DNA from: Nocardia alni | Lineage (GTDB): Bacteria; Actinomycetota; Actinomycetes; Mycobacteriales; Mycobacteriaceae | Direction: 5' to 3' | Assembly: GCF_019038435.1 (NCBI RefSeq) | Contig: NZ_JAGPOX010000008.1 | Span: 1 to 64,000 of the forward strand | DNA: 64,000 bases | Shown: positions 17,903-25,769 of the stretch, piece after piece | Numbering within the stretch: the stretch's first letter is position 1 | Layout: each line of letters opens with the position of its first letter | Notes under the pieces: generated by a model | Told to the model about the DNA's origin: nothing | Seen by the model: only the letters and a program-made list of their open reading frames with translations | Databases searched by the model: none | Made by a program: the position numbers and the translations under genes

Positions 17903-18723
17903 GCGTGCCCGACACCGACGCGGCCGAGATCAGCCTGCTCACCGAGACGCTTCGCAAGACGATGACGACGACCTCGGGTGTCGAGCTCGATGCGGCCCTG
18001 ACCGAGCTGGGCTGGCCGGAGATGCTCGCCATGATGCCCGATATCGCTGTGCCGCTTGTCTTCCGGCTGCTCGGCGAGACCGGCGCGCACGCTCCCGTAC
18101 TCAACGACGTTGTCCTGCACGCCCTCGATCGCCGGATCGGTGACACGGTGCCGATCCCGTACGCCGACAGATGGCTCATCTGGGGACGTGACGGCGACGG
18201 CGGCGAGACGGCCGATCCCGAACTACCGCTGCGCCCGGCTGTTCCCGGCTCGGGGGAGTCGGTCGCCTCCCATTCCACCGAACCCGGCCCCGCGGCCGCG
18301 GCCCGCCGGGCCCTGGCCTGGTGGCTGGTCGGCAGCGGTCACGCCATGCTGTCCCTGGCGCGGCAGCATGCCCTCGATCGCACGCAATTCGGTCGTCCGG
18401 TCGCCTCCTTCCAGGCGATCCGGCACAAACTGGCCGAAACCCTGGTGGCGCTGGAAGGTGCGGAGGCCACACTGACGTTCGCCGACGACGACCTGGGCGC
18501 CCTGCTGGCCAAGGCCGCCGCGGGCCGCGCCGCGCTGCTGGCCGCCAAACACTGCCAGCAGACCCTCGGCGGCATCGGCTTCACCGCCGAACACGATCTG
18601 CAAGGTCATATCCGTCGCGTGCTCGTCCTGGACGGATTGTTCGGCAGCACGCGCGAACTCACCCGCGAGGCGGGTCGGCGAATCCGCGACCTCGGCTCGG
18701 CGCCCCGTCTGGCACAGCTGTAA
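17899..18723 (+). CDS. Acyl-CoA dehydrogenase, small subunit of heteromeric pair 1
   Basis: 274 residues. It is shorter than a stand-alone dehydrogenase and weakly conserved in its N-terminal half. The C-terminal helical domain is recognisable (A-L-D-R-T-Q-F-G-R-P-V-A-S-F-Q, L-G-G-I-G-F-T). It starts at the ATG overlapping the previous stop. The S-E-P-G-S-G-S-D signature is missing, so it is expected to work only with the large subunit. It ends the rightward operon, before a strong hairpin. Confidence 0.88.
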   Translation: MSVPDTDAAEISLLTETLRKTMTTTSGVELDAALTELGWPEMLAMMPDIAVPLVFRLLGETGAHAPVLNDVVLHALDRRIGDTVPIPYADRWLIWGRDGDGGETADPELPLRPAVPGSGESVASHSTEPGPAAAARRALAWWLVGSGHAMLSLARQHALDRTQFGRPVASFQAIRHKLAETLVALEGAEATLTFADDDLGALLAKAAAGRAALLAAKHCQQTLGGIGFTAEHDLQGHIRRVLVLDGLFGSTRELTREAGRRIRDLGSAPRLAQL

Positions 18724-18749
18724 TCCCCCGGTGCCCATCCCCTGACGCA

Positions 18750-18792
18750 TTTCGGCCGGGACCCATCCGAATCGGATGGATCCCGGCCGAAA
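18750..18792. terminator. Bidirectional hairpin between convergent operons
   Basis: Arms at 18750-18770 and 18772-18792 pair at 20 of 21 positions with a 1-nt nominal centre (TTTCGGCCGGGACCCATCCG opposite its complement). There is no T-run, as is common in actinomycetes. It lies between the stop of the small dehydrogenase subunit and the stop of the enoyl-CoA hydratase, and shares the CGGCCGGGATCCA core with the dispersed palindromes. Confidence 0.75.
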
Positions 18793-18819
18793 GCATGTGA
18801 CCCCGGCGGGATCGCCCGC

Positions 18820-19602
18820 CTACCGCAGGTTCTGCTTCATCTCGTCCAACCGCATCAGCACCGGCAATCCGGTGTGGCTCAACGCGTTCCCGTGCCCGGT
18901 CTGATGGATGTCGAACACCGACTGGATCGCCGCGTAGAACCCCTGCACATCCAGGGTCTGGTTCACCGCTCGTTTCGCCTGGCGCAGACCGAATGCCGGC
19001 ATCTGGGCGATCTGGGCGGCCAGCGCCTGAGTCTCGGTGTCCAGCTCCGCGCGTGCCACCACCTTGTTCACCATGCCCACCTGCTCGGCTTCCTGGGCGG
19101 TCACCGGGCGTCCGGTGAACAGGATCTCCTTGGCCTTGCGAGGGCCGAGTTCCCAGGTGTGCCCGTGGTATTCGACGCCGCCGATGCCCATCAGCACCAC
19201 CGGGTCGGAGAACAGCGCATCCTCGGCGGCGATGATCAGATCGCACGGCCAGCACAGCAGCAGCCCACCGGAGATGCACCGGCCCTGCACCGCGGCGATC
19301 GACGGCTTCGGGACGTTGCGCCAGCGCAGCGAATACTCCAGGTACCGACGGGATTCCACGCTGTAGATCATGTCGAGGGTGATCTTGTCGGGCCACGCGC
19401 CGCTGCCCTTGAGGTCGTGCCCGGCCGAGAAGTGCTTACCCTCGGCCCGCAGCACGATCACCGAGACGTCCGCGTCGTCGGCCGCCCGCATCCAGGCCGC
19501 GTCCAACTCCTCCAGCAGCTCGTGGTTCTGGGCGTTCGCCGCCTCGGGCCGGTTCAGTGTGATGGTCGCGATCCGGTCGGCGACCTCGTATCGGATGTAC
19601 AT
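18820..19602 (-). CDS. Enoyl-CoA hydratase/isomerase (crotonase) family
   Basis: 260 residues. N-terminal T-L-N-R-P-E-A-A-N-A, oxyanion-hole segments F-S-A-G-H-D-L and Q-G-R-C-I-S-G-G, and the C-terminal helix trimerisation region are present. The usual P-E-x-x-L-G glutamate is replaced (D-P-V-V-L-M-G-I-G-G-V-E-Y), so hydration chemistry may be altered; an isomerase or hydrolase role is possible. It is last in a leftward operon of two dehydrogenases behind the 21814 operator. Confidence 0.9.
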   Translation of the reverse strand: MYIRYEVADRIATITLNRPEAANAQNHELLEELDAAWMRAADDADVSVIVLRAEGKHFSAGHDLKGSGAWPDKITLDMIYSVESRRYLEYSLRWRNVPKPSIAAVQGRCISGGLLLCWPCDLIIAAEDALFSDPVVLMGIGGVEYHGHTWELGPRKAKEILFTGRPVTAQEAEQVGMVNKVVARAELDTETQALAAQIAQMPAFGLRQAKRAVNQTLDVQGFYAAIQSVFDIHQTGHGNALSHTGLPVLMRLDEMKQNLR

Positions 19603-19614
19603 GCGCTTTCCTGA

Positions 19615-20790
19615 CTATCGAGGCAGGCCGAGCACTCGCTCGGCGATGATGTTGCGCTGGATCTCCGACGTGCCGCCCGCGATTGTGCCCGCGAAGCTGC
19701 GCACGTAGCGCTCGAACCAGCTGGGTACGAAATTGTCGTTGTTGAACGGGTTGAACGGCGCGGTCATCGCCGGATGGATCAGCCCGTCCGACCCCCAGGA
19801 GTACAGGGCCTGCTCGGCTGCGGCCTGAACCGCCTCGGAGCCCAGGAGTTTGAGCACCGACAGCGCGGGCACATCCTGCTCGCCGCGCGCCTCGCGGGCC
19901 AGCGCCGCCGAGCCGAGCAGCCGCAGCGCCTGATTGTCCATCGCCAGCGTGGCGTAGCGATCTCGCTCCAGCACGGTATGCGGACGGAAGTCCTCGACCA
20001 GCTCCTGGAGCCGGTCCGCGAAACTCAGCCACAGCAGGGTTCTTTCGTGCCCGAGCGACCCGTTGGCCACACCCCAGCCGCCGTTCAACGGGCCTACCAG
20101 ATTCTCCGCGGGCACCCGGACGTCCTCGAAGAACACCTCGTTGAAGTCCAGATCGTGCGGACCGCAGATGGAGGCGAAGGGCCGCCGCGTCACACCCGGG
20201 GTATCGGTGGGGATCAGCAGCACACTGATTCCCTTGTGCTTGGGCGCCTCCGGATCGGTGCGCACGAACGTGAGCAGTACGTCGGCGTCGTGGGCGCCGG
20301 AGGTCCATACCTTCTGCCCGTTCACCACGAAATGATCGCCGTCCAGGACCGCCCGCGTGCGCAGGCCGGCCAGATCCGACCCCGCCCCGGGCTCGCTCAT
20401 CCCCAGTGCCGCGGTGATCTCCGCGCGCAGAATCCTTCGTGCCCAACGGGTCTTCTGCTCATCGGTGCCGAAGGACAGCAACGAGGCCGCGATGATGCCC
20501 AGTCCCTGCGGATTGAAGCTGTGATATATCCGCCGGCGTGACAGCTCCTCCAAATGCACGTACTGCTGCAGGATTCCGGCGTTTCGCCCGCCGAATTCCG
20601 GCGGATTCCCGGGCAGCAGCCAGCCGTGGTCGAATTGCAGGCGTTGCCATTCCCGCGCCCACGGCGGCACCTCGGCGCTGGAGATCGGCCGATCCTTCGC
20701 GGCCACGGCCGGATCGGGCAGATACTCATCGAGGAAGGCCGCGAATTCGGCCCGGAACTCCTCGATGTCGGCGTCAAAACTCAGCTGCAC
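19615..20790 (-). CDS. Acyl-CoA dehydrogenase, large subunit of heteromeric pair 2
   Basis: 391 residues. G-M-S-E-P-G-A-G-S-D lies near 130-139, and the C-terminal I-A-G-G-T-S-E-I-Q-R-N-I-I is present. It overlaps the upstream small dehydrogenase gene by 17 bp. Domain order and length are typical of the FAD-binding large subunit of FadE pairs. It lies in the same transcription unit as the crotonase, 12 nt upstream of it. Confidence 0.92.
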   Translation of the reverse strand: MQLSFDADIEEFRAEFAAFLDEYLPDPAVAAKDRPISSAEVPPWAREWQRLQFDHGWLLPGNPPEFGGRNAGILQQYVHLEELSRRRIYHSFNPQGLGIIAASLLSFGTDEQKTRWARRILRAEITAALGMSEPGAGSDLAGLRTRAVLDGDHFVVNGQKVWTSGAHDADVLLTFVRTDPEAPKHKGISVLLIPTDTPGVTRRPFASICGPHDLDFNEVFFEDVRVPAENLVGPLNGGWGVANGSLGHERTLLWLSFADRLQELVEDFRPHTVLERDRYATLAMDNQALRLLGSAALAREARGEQDVPALSVLKLLGSEAVQAAAEQALYSWGSDGLIHPAMTAPFNPFNNDNFVPSWFERYVRSFAGTIAGGTSEIQRNIIAERVLGLPR

Positions 20791-21772
20791 GGTACTCCTC
20801 GGCGATCAGCGCCCGATGTTCGGCCGCGCCGCCGAGCAGCAGCTCGCCGGACTTGGCCCGCTTGAGCGCGAATTGCAGGTCGTTCTCCCAGGTGAAGCTC
20901 ATCGCACCGGACAGCTGCATGCCGTGCCGGAACACCAGTGACTGGCACTCCCCGGCCGCGGCCTTGGCCATGGACGCCGCCAAGCGCCGGCGCGGATCGT
21001 CCTCGCGGATCGTCAGCGCCGCGAAATACGCCAGCGCACGGGCCCTTTCGATGGCGATGTGCATGTCGACGGCCTTGTGCTTGACCGCCTGGAACGTCCC
21101 GATCGGCACGCCGAACTGCTGCCGGGTGCGCACATGCTCGAGCACAAGGTCCAGGACACGCTGGCACGCCCCCACCATCGTGAGCGCCAGGCCGGTCAGC
21201 GCGATATGCCGGGCGGGCTCCGGATCGACACGCAGGAGATGGTCGTCGGGCACACGCACACCGGACAGCGTCACCGACCCGATATGCAGCACCGGATCGA
21301 ATACCGGCTCCCGATGCACCACGATGTCGCCGGCGGGAACCACGAACACCCCGGCATCGGTGACCACGGCGAATCGCGTCGCGCGATCGGCCTCCAGCAC
21401 ATGCCGCGTCGCACCCTCCAGCACCCATCCGCCCGCCTCCCGGCGTGCCGACACTCCGGCGTACACCGTCGCTCCCGCCTCCGGCGGTTCCATGAATCGC
21501 GATGCCAGCGGCGCGAATTGGGTCATCGTCGCCAGAAAGGGCGTGGGATCCGTTGCGCGGCCCAGCTCTTCGAGCACGATGGCCAGCTCGATGGCCGCCT
21601 CCGGCTCGATGAGCTCGGTCCAGCCGAGATCGATATAACTGCGCCACAACGGCTCCGGATCTCCACCCTTGTCGGCGATAGATCGAACGAGCGTGGACGG
21701 GCACTGCTTGGCGAGTACCTCGCGTACGGTGCTGCGCCAGAGCCGCTGATCGGAGTCGAACTCCAAAAGCAT
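20774..21772 (-). CDS. Acyl-CoA dehydrogenase, small subunit of heteromeric pair 2
   Basis: 332 residues from the ATG at 21772, which has GAGGAGG upstream; the longer open frame is rejected. The C-terminal domain (R-T-R-Q-Q-F-G-V-P-I-G-T-F-Q, L-S-G-A-M-S-F-T-W-E) is dehydrogenase-like, whereas the S-E-P-G signature is absent. It is first in the operon and 41 bp from the palindrome at 21814-21828. It is presumed to partner the 19615-20790 product. Confidence 0.88.
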   Translation of the reverse strand: MLLEFDSDQRLWRSTVREVLAKQCPSTLVRSIADKGGDPEPLWRSYIDLGWTELIEPEAAIELAIVLEELGRATDPTPFLATMTQFAPLASRFMEPPEAGATVYAGVSARREAGGWVLEGATRHVLEADRATRFAVVTDAGVFVVPAGDIVVHREPVFDPVLHIGSVTLSGVRVPDDHLLRVDPEPARHIALTGLALTMVGACQRVLDLVLEHVRTRQQFGVPIGTFQAVKHKAVDMHIAIERARALAYFAALTIREDDPRRRLAASMAKAAAGECQSLVFRHGMQLSGAMSFTWENDLQFALKRAKSGELLLGGAAEHRALIAEEYRAAEF

Positions 21773-21813
21773 CCCGTACTGCCTCCTCACGGGGTAGCGT
21801 AAACGGTCTAGCG

Positions 21814-21828
21814 AGAATATCATTCTCT
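21814..21828. promoter_or_regulatory. Regulon operator copy 2 (GAGAAT-ATC-ATTCTC)
   Basis: A perfect 6-3-6 palindrome in the divergent gap between the dehydrogenase/crotonase operon and the TetR gene, 41 bp before the former and 121 bp before the latter. It could serve both, giving autoregulation. Confidence 0.8.
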
Positions 21829-21949
21829 TCAGACGAAAGTAATAGTCTCCAATATGGTGGGCGACACTTCGCCCAGCCGCCGGTGAACAGCATGTTCTCC
21901 GGTACAGTGCAATCATGTTCTGCACACATAACAAGGAACAGGTCTGCCC

Positions 21950-22603
21950 GTGACAAGCCCCAGCGAAGAACCCGCCTGGAAGCAGCGGGCAGTCGAGCGT
22001 TCCATCCGGACCGCCAAACTTCGTGCCGAACAAAGAGTGCAGCGTTTCCTGGACGCCGCGCAGGCCATCATTACCGAGAAGGGCACTACCGACTTCACCG
22101 TACAGGAGGTCGTAGACCGCTCACGGCAGTCGTTGCGCAGCTTCTACCTGCAGTTCGATGGTAAACATGAGCTGCTGCTGGCCCTGTTCGAGGATGCGCT
22201 CGTGCGCACCGCCGATCAGCTGCGCGCCGCCGCCGACGGGCAGTCCGACCCGATCGAGCGTCTCCGGGTGGCCGTGGAACTGCTCTACGAGCTGTGCCGC
22301 CCCGACCCGACCGCACAGCGGCCGCTGTTCACCGATTTCGCTCCGCAGCTGCTGGTTTCGCATCCCGCCCAGGTCAAGATAGCACACGCGCCTGTCCTCG
22401 CGCTGTTCTCCGAGCTGCTGGAGGAGGCGGCGCAGACCGGCGGGCTGCGCAAAGATGTCGCGCCGCGCCGGATGGCGGCCATGGTCATGCAGACGGTGAT
22501 GTTCACCGCGCAGTCCAACGGCGGCACCGACGAGGAGACCGCGCACCCCATCAGTTCGGACGAGGTATGGGCCTTCTGCGCACACGGCTTCGCGAAAAAA
22601 TGA
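21950..22603 (+). CDS. TetR-family regulator, candidate master repressor of the regulon
   Basis: 217 residues from a GTG start. The HTH spans about 32-78 (T-D-F-T-V-Q-E-V-V-D-R-S, S-F-Y-L-Q-F), after a basic N-terminal arm of about 30 residues. The ligand domain has no recognised family signature. The GAGAAT-N3-ATTCTC palindrome occurs upstream (21814) and over its own stop codon (22602). By TetR practice it would be released by an acyl-CoA or pathway intermediate; neither ligand nor target is proven. Confidence 0.92.
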   Translation: MTSPSEEPAWKQRAVERSIRTAKLRAEQRVQRFLDAAQAIITEKGTTDFTVQEVVDRSRQSLRSFYLQFDGKHELLLALFEDALVRTADQLRAAADGQSDPIERLRVAVELLYELCRPDPTAQRPLFTDFAPQLLVSHPAQVKIAHAPVLALFSELLEEAAQTGGLRKDVAPRRMAAMVMQTVMFTAQSNGGTDEETAHPISSDEVWAFCAHGFAKK

Positions 22604-22616
22604 GAATATCATTCTC
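22602..22616. promoter_or_regulatory. Regulon operator copy 3 (GAGAAT-ATC-ATTCTC)
   Basis: A perfect palindrome (TGAGAATATCATTCTCA including outer bases) overlapping the TetR stop codon. A TACACT -10 box lies 19 nt later at 22636-22641. Transcription would start close to the ATG at 22648, so the thioesterase mRNA may be leaderless, with the operator covering the -35 region. Confidence 0.8.
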
Positions 22617-22647
22617 AAGCTAAGAGAAGGTCGCTTACACTCGGGGT

Positions 22648-23445
22648 ATGCCCGATCTGTGGAGCGACCTTCTCGACTGTTTCGACCTGCGTGAATCCGG
22701 TGATTCCGCGTTCACCGGCCGCAACCAGCAGTTGGAATACCACCGGGTCTTCGGCGGCCAGTTACTCGGCCAGTTCCTGCGCGCGGCGGCTCGGACCTGC
22801 CCGGACAAGGCGGTCAAATCCGTGCACGCGCTGTTCCCGCGCGAGGGCAGGACCGACGAGCCGATCGACTATCGGGTCACCCGCCTGCACGAGGGCCGCA
22901 CCTTCGCCGCCGTGCACATCGTGGCCGAGCAGTCCAAGGGCGTGGTCGCCACGGCGTCGGTGTCACTGCACTCGCCCGAGGACGGACCCGAGCACCAAAG
23001 CGTGCAATCGGTTCCGGAGCTACTGGGCGCCGAGCACAAGGTCGACTGGAGCATAATGCCCTGGGAGACCCGCGCCGCCGCCGATCTCGAGGACACCGCT
23101 TGCGCCCCACCGGAATTCGAGTTCTGGATGCGCACCCCCGAGATCGCGTCCGGCCTGGCTCCCGCGATCCTCGCCTACGCCACCGATCTGAACCTCATCG
23201 GCACCGCTCTGCGCCCTGTGGACGGAGTCTGCCAGCGCGGCAACGGAACTGCCTTCCACTCCGCGGTCACCTCCCACACCGTCTGGTTCCACCGCCCCTT
23301 CCGTACCGACTCGTGGCTGCTGCTGCGTCAGCACAGCCCGATCCTCGCGGGCGGGCGCGGCTTCGGTCGCGGCGACGCGCTCACCGAGGACGGAACCCTG
23401 GTCGCTTCCTATGCCCAAGAAGCAATGGTGCGGTTCGCACAGTGA
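22648..23445 (+). CDS. Acyl-CoA thioesterase II (TesB-like, double hotdog)
   Basis: 265 residues. N-terminal half: V-F-G-G-Q-L-L-G-Q. C-terminal half: G-N-G-T-A-F-H-S-A-V-T-S-H-T-V-W-F-H-R-P-F. This is the two-hotdog layout of TesB, which hydrolyses acyl-CoA to free acid and CoA. In a catabolic regulon it would relieve CoA trapping by dead-end intermediates. No convincing Shine-Dalgarno site precedes the ATG, in keeping with a leaderless transcript. The next gene is 34 bp downstream. Confidence 0.92.
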   Translation: MPDLWSDLLDCFDLRESGDSAFTGRNQQLEYHRVFGGQLLGQFLRAAARTCPDKAVKSVHALFPREGRTDEPIDYRVTRLHEGRTFAAVHIVAEQSKGVVATASVSLHSPEDGPEHQSVQSVPELLGAEHKVDWSIMPWETRAAADLEDTACAPPEFEFWMRTPEIASGLAPAILAYATDLNLIGTALRPVDGVCQRGNGTAFHSAVTSHTVWFHRPFRTDSWLLLRQHSPILAGGRGFGRGDALTEDGTLVASYAQEAMVRFAQ

Positions 23446-23479
23446 ACCGCCGTCTCATCCGAACAACAGTAGGTCAACC

Positions 23480-24559
23480 ATGAGTGAAAACGTATTGCCG
23501 CACAGCACTTCCGCGGATGCGACACCACAATCCCCGCTCCGCGTCGTCCAGTGGTCGACGGGAACGATCGGCAGTCGCGCGCTACGCGGCATACTCGAGC
23601 ATCCCAGCCTCGAATTGTGCGGGCTCTACGCGCATTCCGCCGAGAAGATCGGCCGTGACGCCGGCGAGCTGAGCGGGCTGCCGGCCTGTGAGGTGAAGGC
23701 CACCAACGATATCGATGCGATCGTTGACCTGAACGCCGACTGCGTGCTGTACATGCCGCTCGCCTTCGACGCGGATGTGGTGACCCGGCTGCTGAGCTCG
23801 GGCACGAACGTGGTCACCACCTGCGGCGTGTTCCACCATCCGGCCAGTATGGATCCCGCACTGCGCGAACAGATCACCCGCGCCTGCGAACTCGGCGGCA
23901 CCTCGATCCACGCCACCGGCAGCAGCCCGGGCTTCATCACCGAGGCGGTGCCGCTGGTGCTGGCCTCCATCCAGCGCCGCCTGGAGGGGCTGGCCATCGA
24001 CGAATACGCCGACCTGTCCCGGCGTGATTCCCCCGAGATGCTCTTCGACATCATGGGGTTCGGCCATCCACCCGCCGATTTCGACGCCCGCCGGGCCGAA
24101 TTCCTCGCCGGCTCCTTCGGACCTTCACTGCGCCTTGTCGCCGAGGCCCTCGGCTACACGGTCGAGGAGATCCGCGCACACGGCGAGGTCGCCACCACCC
24201 GCGACAAGCTGCAGATCGCGGCGGGCACGCTCGCACCCGGAACCGTTGCCGCCCAACGCACCACGATCGAGGCCATAGTCGACGGCCAACCCCTCCTGCG
24301 CTTCCGCGCCAACTGGTACTGCACCACCGACGTGGAGCCCGCCTGGGACCTGCTCGACACCGGCTGGCACATCTCGGTTCTCGGTGACGCCCCGCTGGAG
24401 GTGACCCTCCGCATGCCGTTCCCGCTGGAACGCATGGCCGAGATCTCCCCCGCCTACACCGCCAACCGAGCCGTCAACGCCGTAGCCGCCGTCTGCGCCG
24501 CCGCACCCGGCATCCACACCTCCCTCGACCTCCCCCACCTCATCACCCACCTCACCTGA
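23480..24559 (+). CDS. NAD(P)-dependent reductase, dihydrodipicolinate-reductase-like
   Basis: 359 residues from the ATG at 23480. The N-terminal Rossmann motif V-Q-W-S-T-G-T-I-G-S lies near 22-31, followed by a DapB/2,4-diaminopentanoate-dehydrogenase-like fold (A-T-G-S-S-P-G-F-I-T-E). Such mycobacterial and nocardial paralogues are usually not lysine genes. Placed after the thioesterase under operator copy 3, it probably reduces or oxidises a pathway intermediate. Confidence 0.85.
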   Translation: MSENVLPHSTSADATPQSPLRVVQWSTGTIGSRALRGILEHPSLELCGLYAHSAEKIGRDAGELSGLPACEVKATNDIDAIVDLNADCVLYMPLAFDADVVTRLLSSGTNVVTTCGVFHHPASMDPALREQITRACELGGTSIHATGSSPGFITEAVPLVLASIQRRLEGLAIDEYADLSRRDSPEMLFDIMGFGHPPADFDARRAEFLAGSFGPSLRLVAEALGYTVEEIRAHGEVATTRDKLQIAAGTLAPGTVAAQRTTIEAIVDGQPLLRFRANWYCTTDVEPAWDLLDTGWHISVLGDAPLEVTLRMPFPLERMAEISPAYTANRAVNAVAAVCAAAPGIHTSLDLPHLITHLT

Positions 24560-24707
24560 GTCACGACGCTCGTTCACACGAGGCAGAAGTCCGACCAATC
24601 CGACGATTCGCCCACAACGAACAACAGTGCGATAGGTGGCACGGCGACACAGTTGCCGACACTCATCCGAACAGTTGTCCAAACCTAGGAGCGGTTATGA
24701 TTGGAGG

Positions 24708-24947
24708 ATGTCTATGCCGGTGGAACAGCTAGTCGAACAAGCGCTGTCGCTGCCCGCTGAAGCACGTGCCTTGCTGGCGGATCGGTTGGTTGAGAGCTTG
24801 GATCCGGTCGACGAACACGAGATCCAAGCACTATGGGCCGAGGAGGCAACTCGACGGCTCGATGATGTCCGAAGCGGACGGGTCGACACCATACCCGCCG
24901 CTCAGGCCATCGAACAGGTCCGCCGATCCCTCGAGCATGAGGATTGA
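24708..24947 (+). CDS. Antitoxin of a RelB/addiction-module type pair
   Basis: 79 residues with the addiction-module pattern L-V-E-Q-A-L-S-L-P-A-E-A-R-A-L-L-A-D-R-L followed by A-L-W-A-E-E-A-T-R-R-L. The ATG follows TTGGAGG at 24701-24707. It overlaps the toxin start by 11 bp, the classic antitoxin-first order. It would neutralise the ParE/RelE-like protein and repress its own promoter. Confidence 0.92.
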   Translation: MSMPVEQLVEQALSLPAEARALLADRLVESLDPVDEHEIQALWAEEATRRLDDVRSGRVDTIPAAQAIEQVRRSLEHED

Positions 24948-25227
24948 GTTCCATCCCGCAGCTCTTGTCGAATTCCAGGAAGCCTCTCATCACTATGCCG
25001 AGAAGCGGCCTGGACTGGAAAATCGCTTCATCGATGCGATCCAAAGCGTCCTCGCAAGGATTGCCGAGGCGCCGCGTCGACATCGCGTTTTAGCAGGAGA
25101 CGTGCGGCGATGCCTGACTCATATCTTTCCATATGCAGTGCTGTATACCGTCGAGCCTGATCACATCCTCGTCGTCGCAGTCATGCATTGCCGACGCAAA
25201 CCCGATTATTGGTCTGGTCGGGTCTGA
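24937..25227 (+). CDS. RelE/ParE-family toxin
   Basis: 96 residues. I-E-F-H-P-A-A-L-V-E-F-Q-E-A-S near the N-terminus, then R-F-I-D-A-I and the C-terminal V-V-A-V-M-H-C-R-R-K-P-D-Y-W, are characteristic of the plasmid-stabilisation (RelE/ParE) fold. It would poison either ribosomal mRNA or gyrase; sequence alone does not decide. The pair lies next to a decayed hydrolase, suggesting insertion into a region under loose selection. Confidence 0.92.
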   Translation: MRIEFHPAALVEFQEASHHYAEKRPGLENRFIDAIQSVLARIAEAPRRHRVLAGDVRRCLTHIFPYAVLYTVEPDHILVVAVMHCRRKPDYWSGRV

Positions 25228-25334
25228 TCGAGCGCATCCCCACCGGATGCGCTCGATCGACCGGTAAAACCCCGTCCAGCGACTAAGGGCGGGGTACGCC
25301 CTTACCTGCGGCGCCGAACTCGGGGAGGTCCCGG

Positions 25335-25680
25335 TGGCGTGCGGGCAGATTCCGGAAGGCGACGAGCAGGCCTGCACTTCCGGCTGGACTGGGAGGCCGT
25401 GGTAAGCCCGGTGGTCGACTTCGCGCTCGGCCGGCCGGAGGTGGACGCCGACCGGCCGACGCTCATCGGCACCGACCTCGGCGACTGCCTCGCCGCCCGA
25501 GCGGCCGCTTTCGACCATCGCATCGCCGTCTGCATGTTGCACGACGGCGTCTACAGCTTTCATGCGCCTTTCGCGGACATCGCGAAGACGGTCGAAACAG
25601 ATCCCCGGCGGACTGGAGGCCGTGATGGCGCAGAATACCCAGGCGCGCTGGGCAATTCACAACGGCCCGTGGACCGCGGG
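25335..25680 (+). pseudogene. Remnant of an alpha/beta hydrolase gene
   Basis: Translation from about 25370 gives L-H-F-R-L-D-W-E-A-V-V-S-P-V-V-D-F-A-L, then R-P-E-V-D, matching the middle of FrsA/dihydropseudooxynicotine-hydrolase-like enzymes. The nucleophile elbow G-x-S-x-G reads G-T-D-L-G, so the catalytic Ser is lost. A frame change near 25590 leads to A-R-W-A-I-H-N-G, another family block. Both ends of the gene are missing. Nothing else is seen in 25228-25769. Confidence 0.65.
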
Positions 25681-25769
25681 GACGAGGGCGGCGGCGAGCA
25701 CTGCCATGGGGGCGCGACCGCCCTGTTCCACCAGACTGGCCGGGTGGCGTGCTCGCCGCGTGACTCGAT

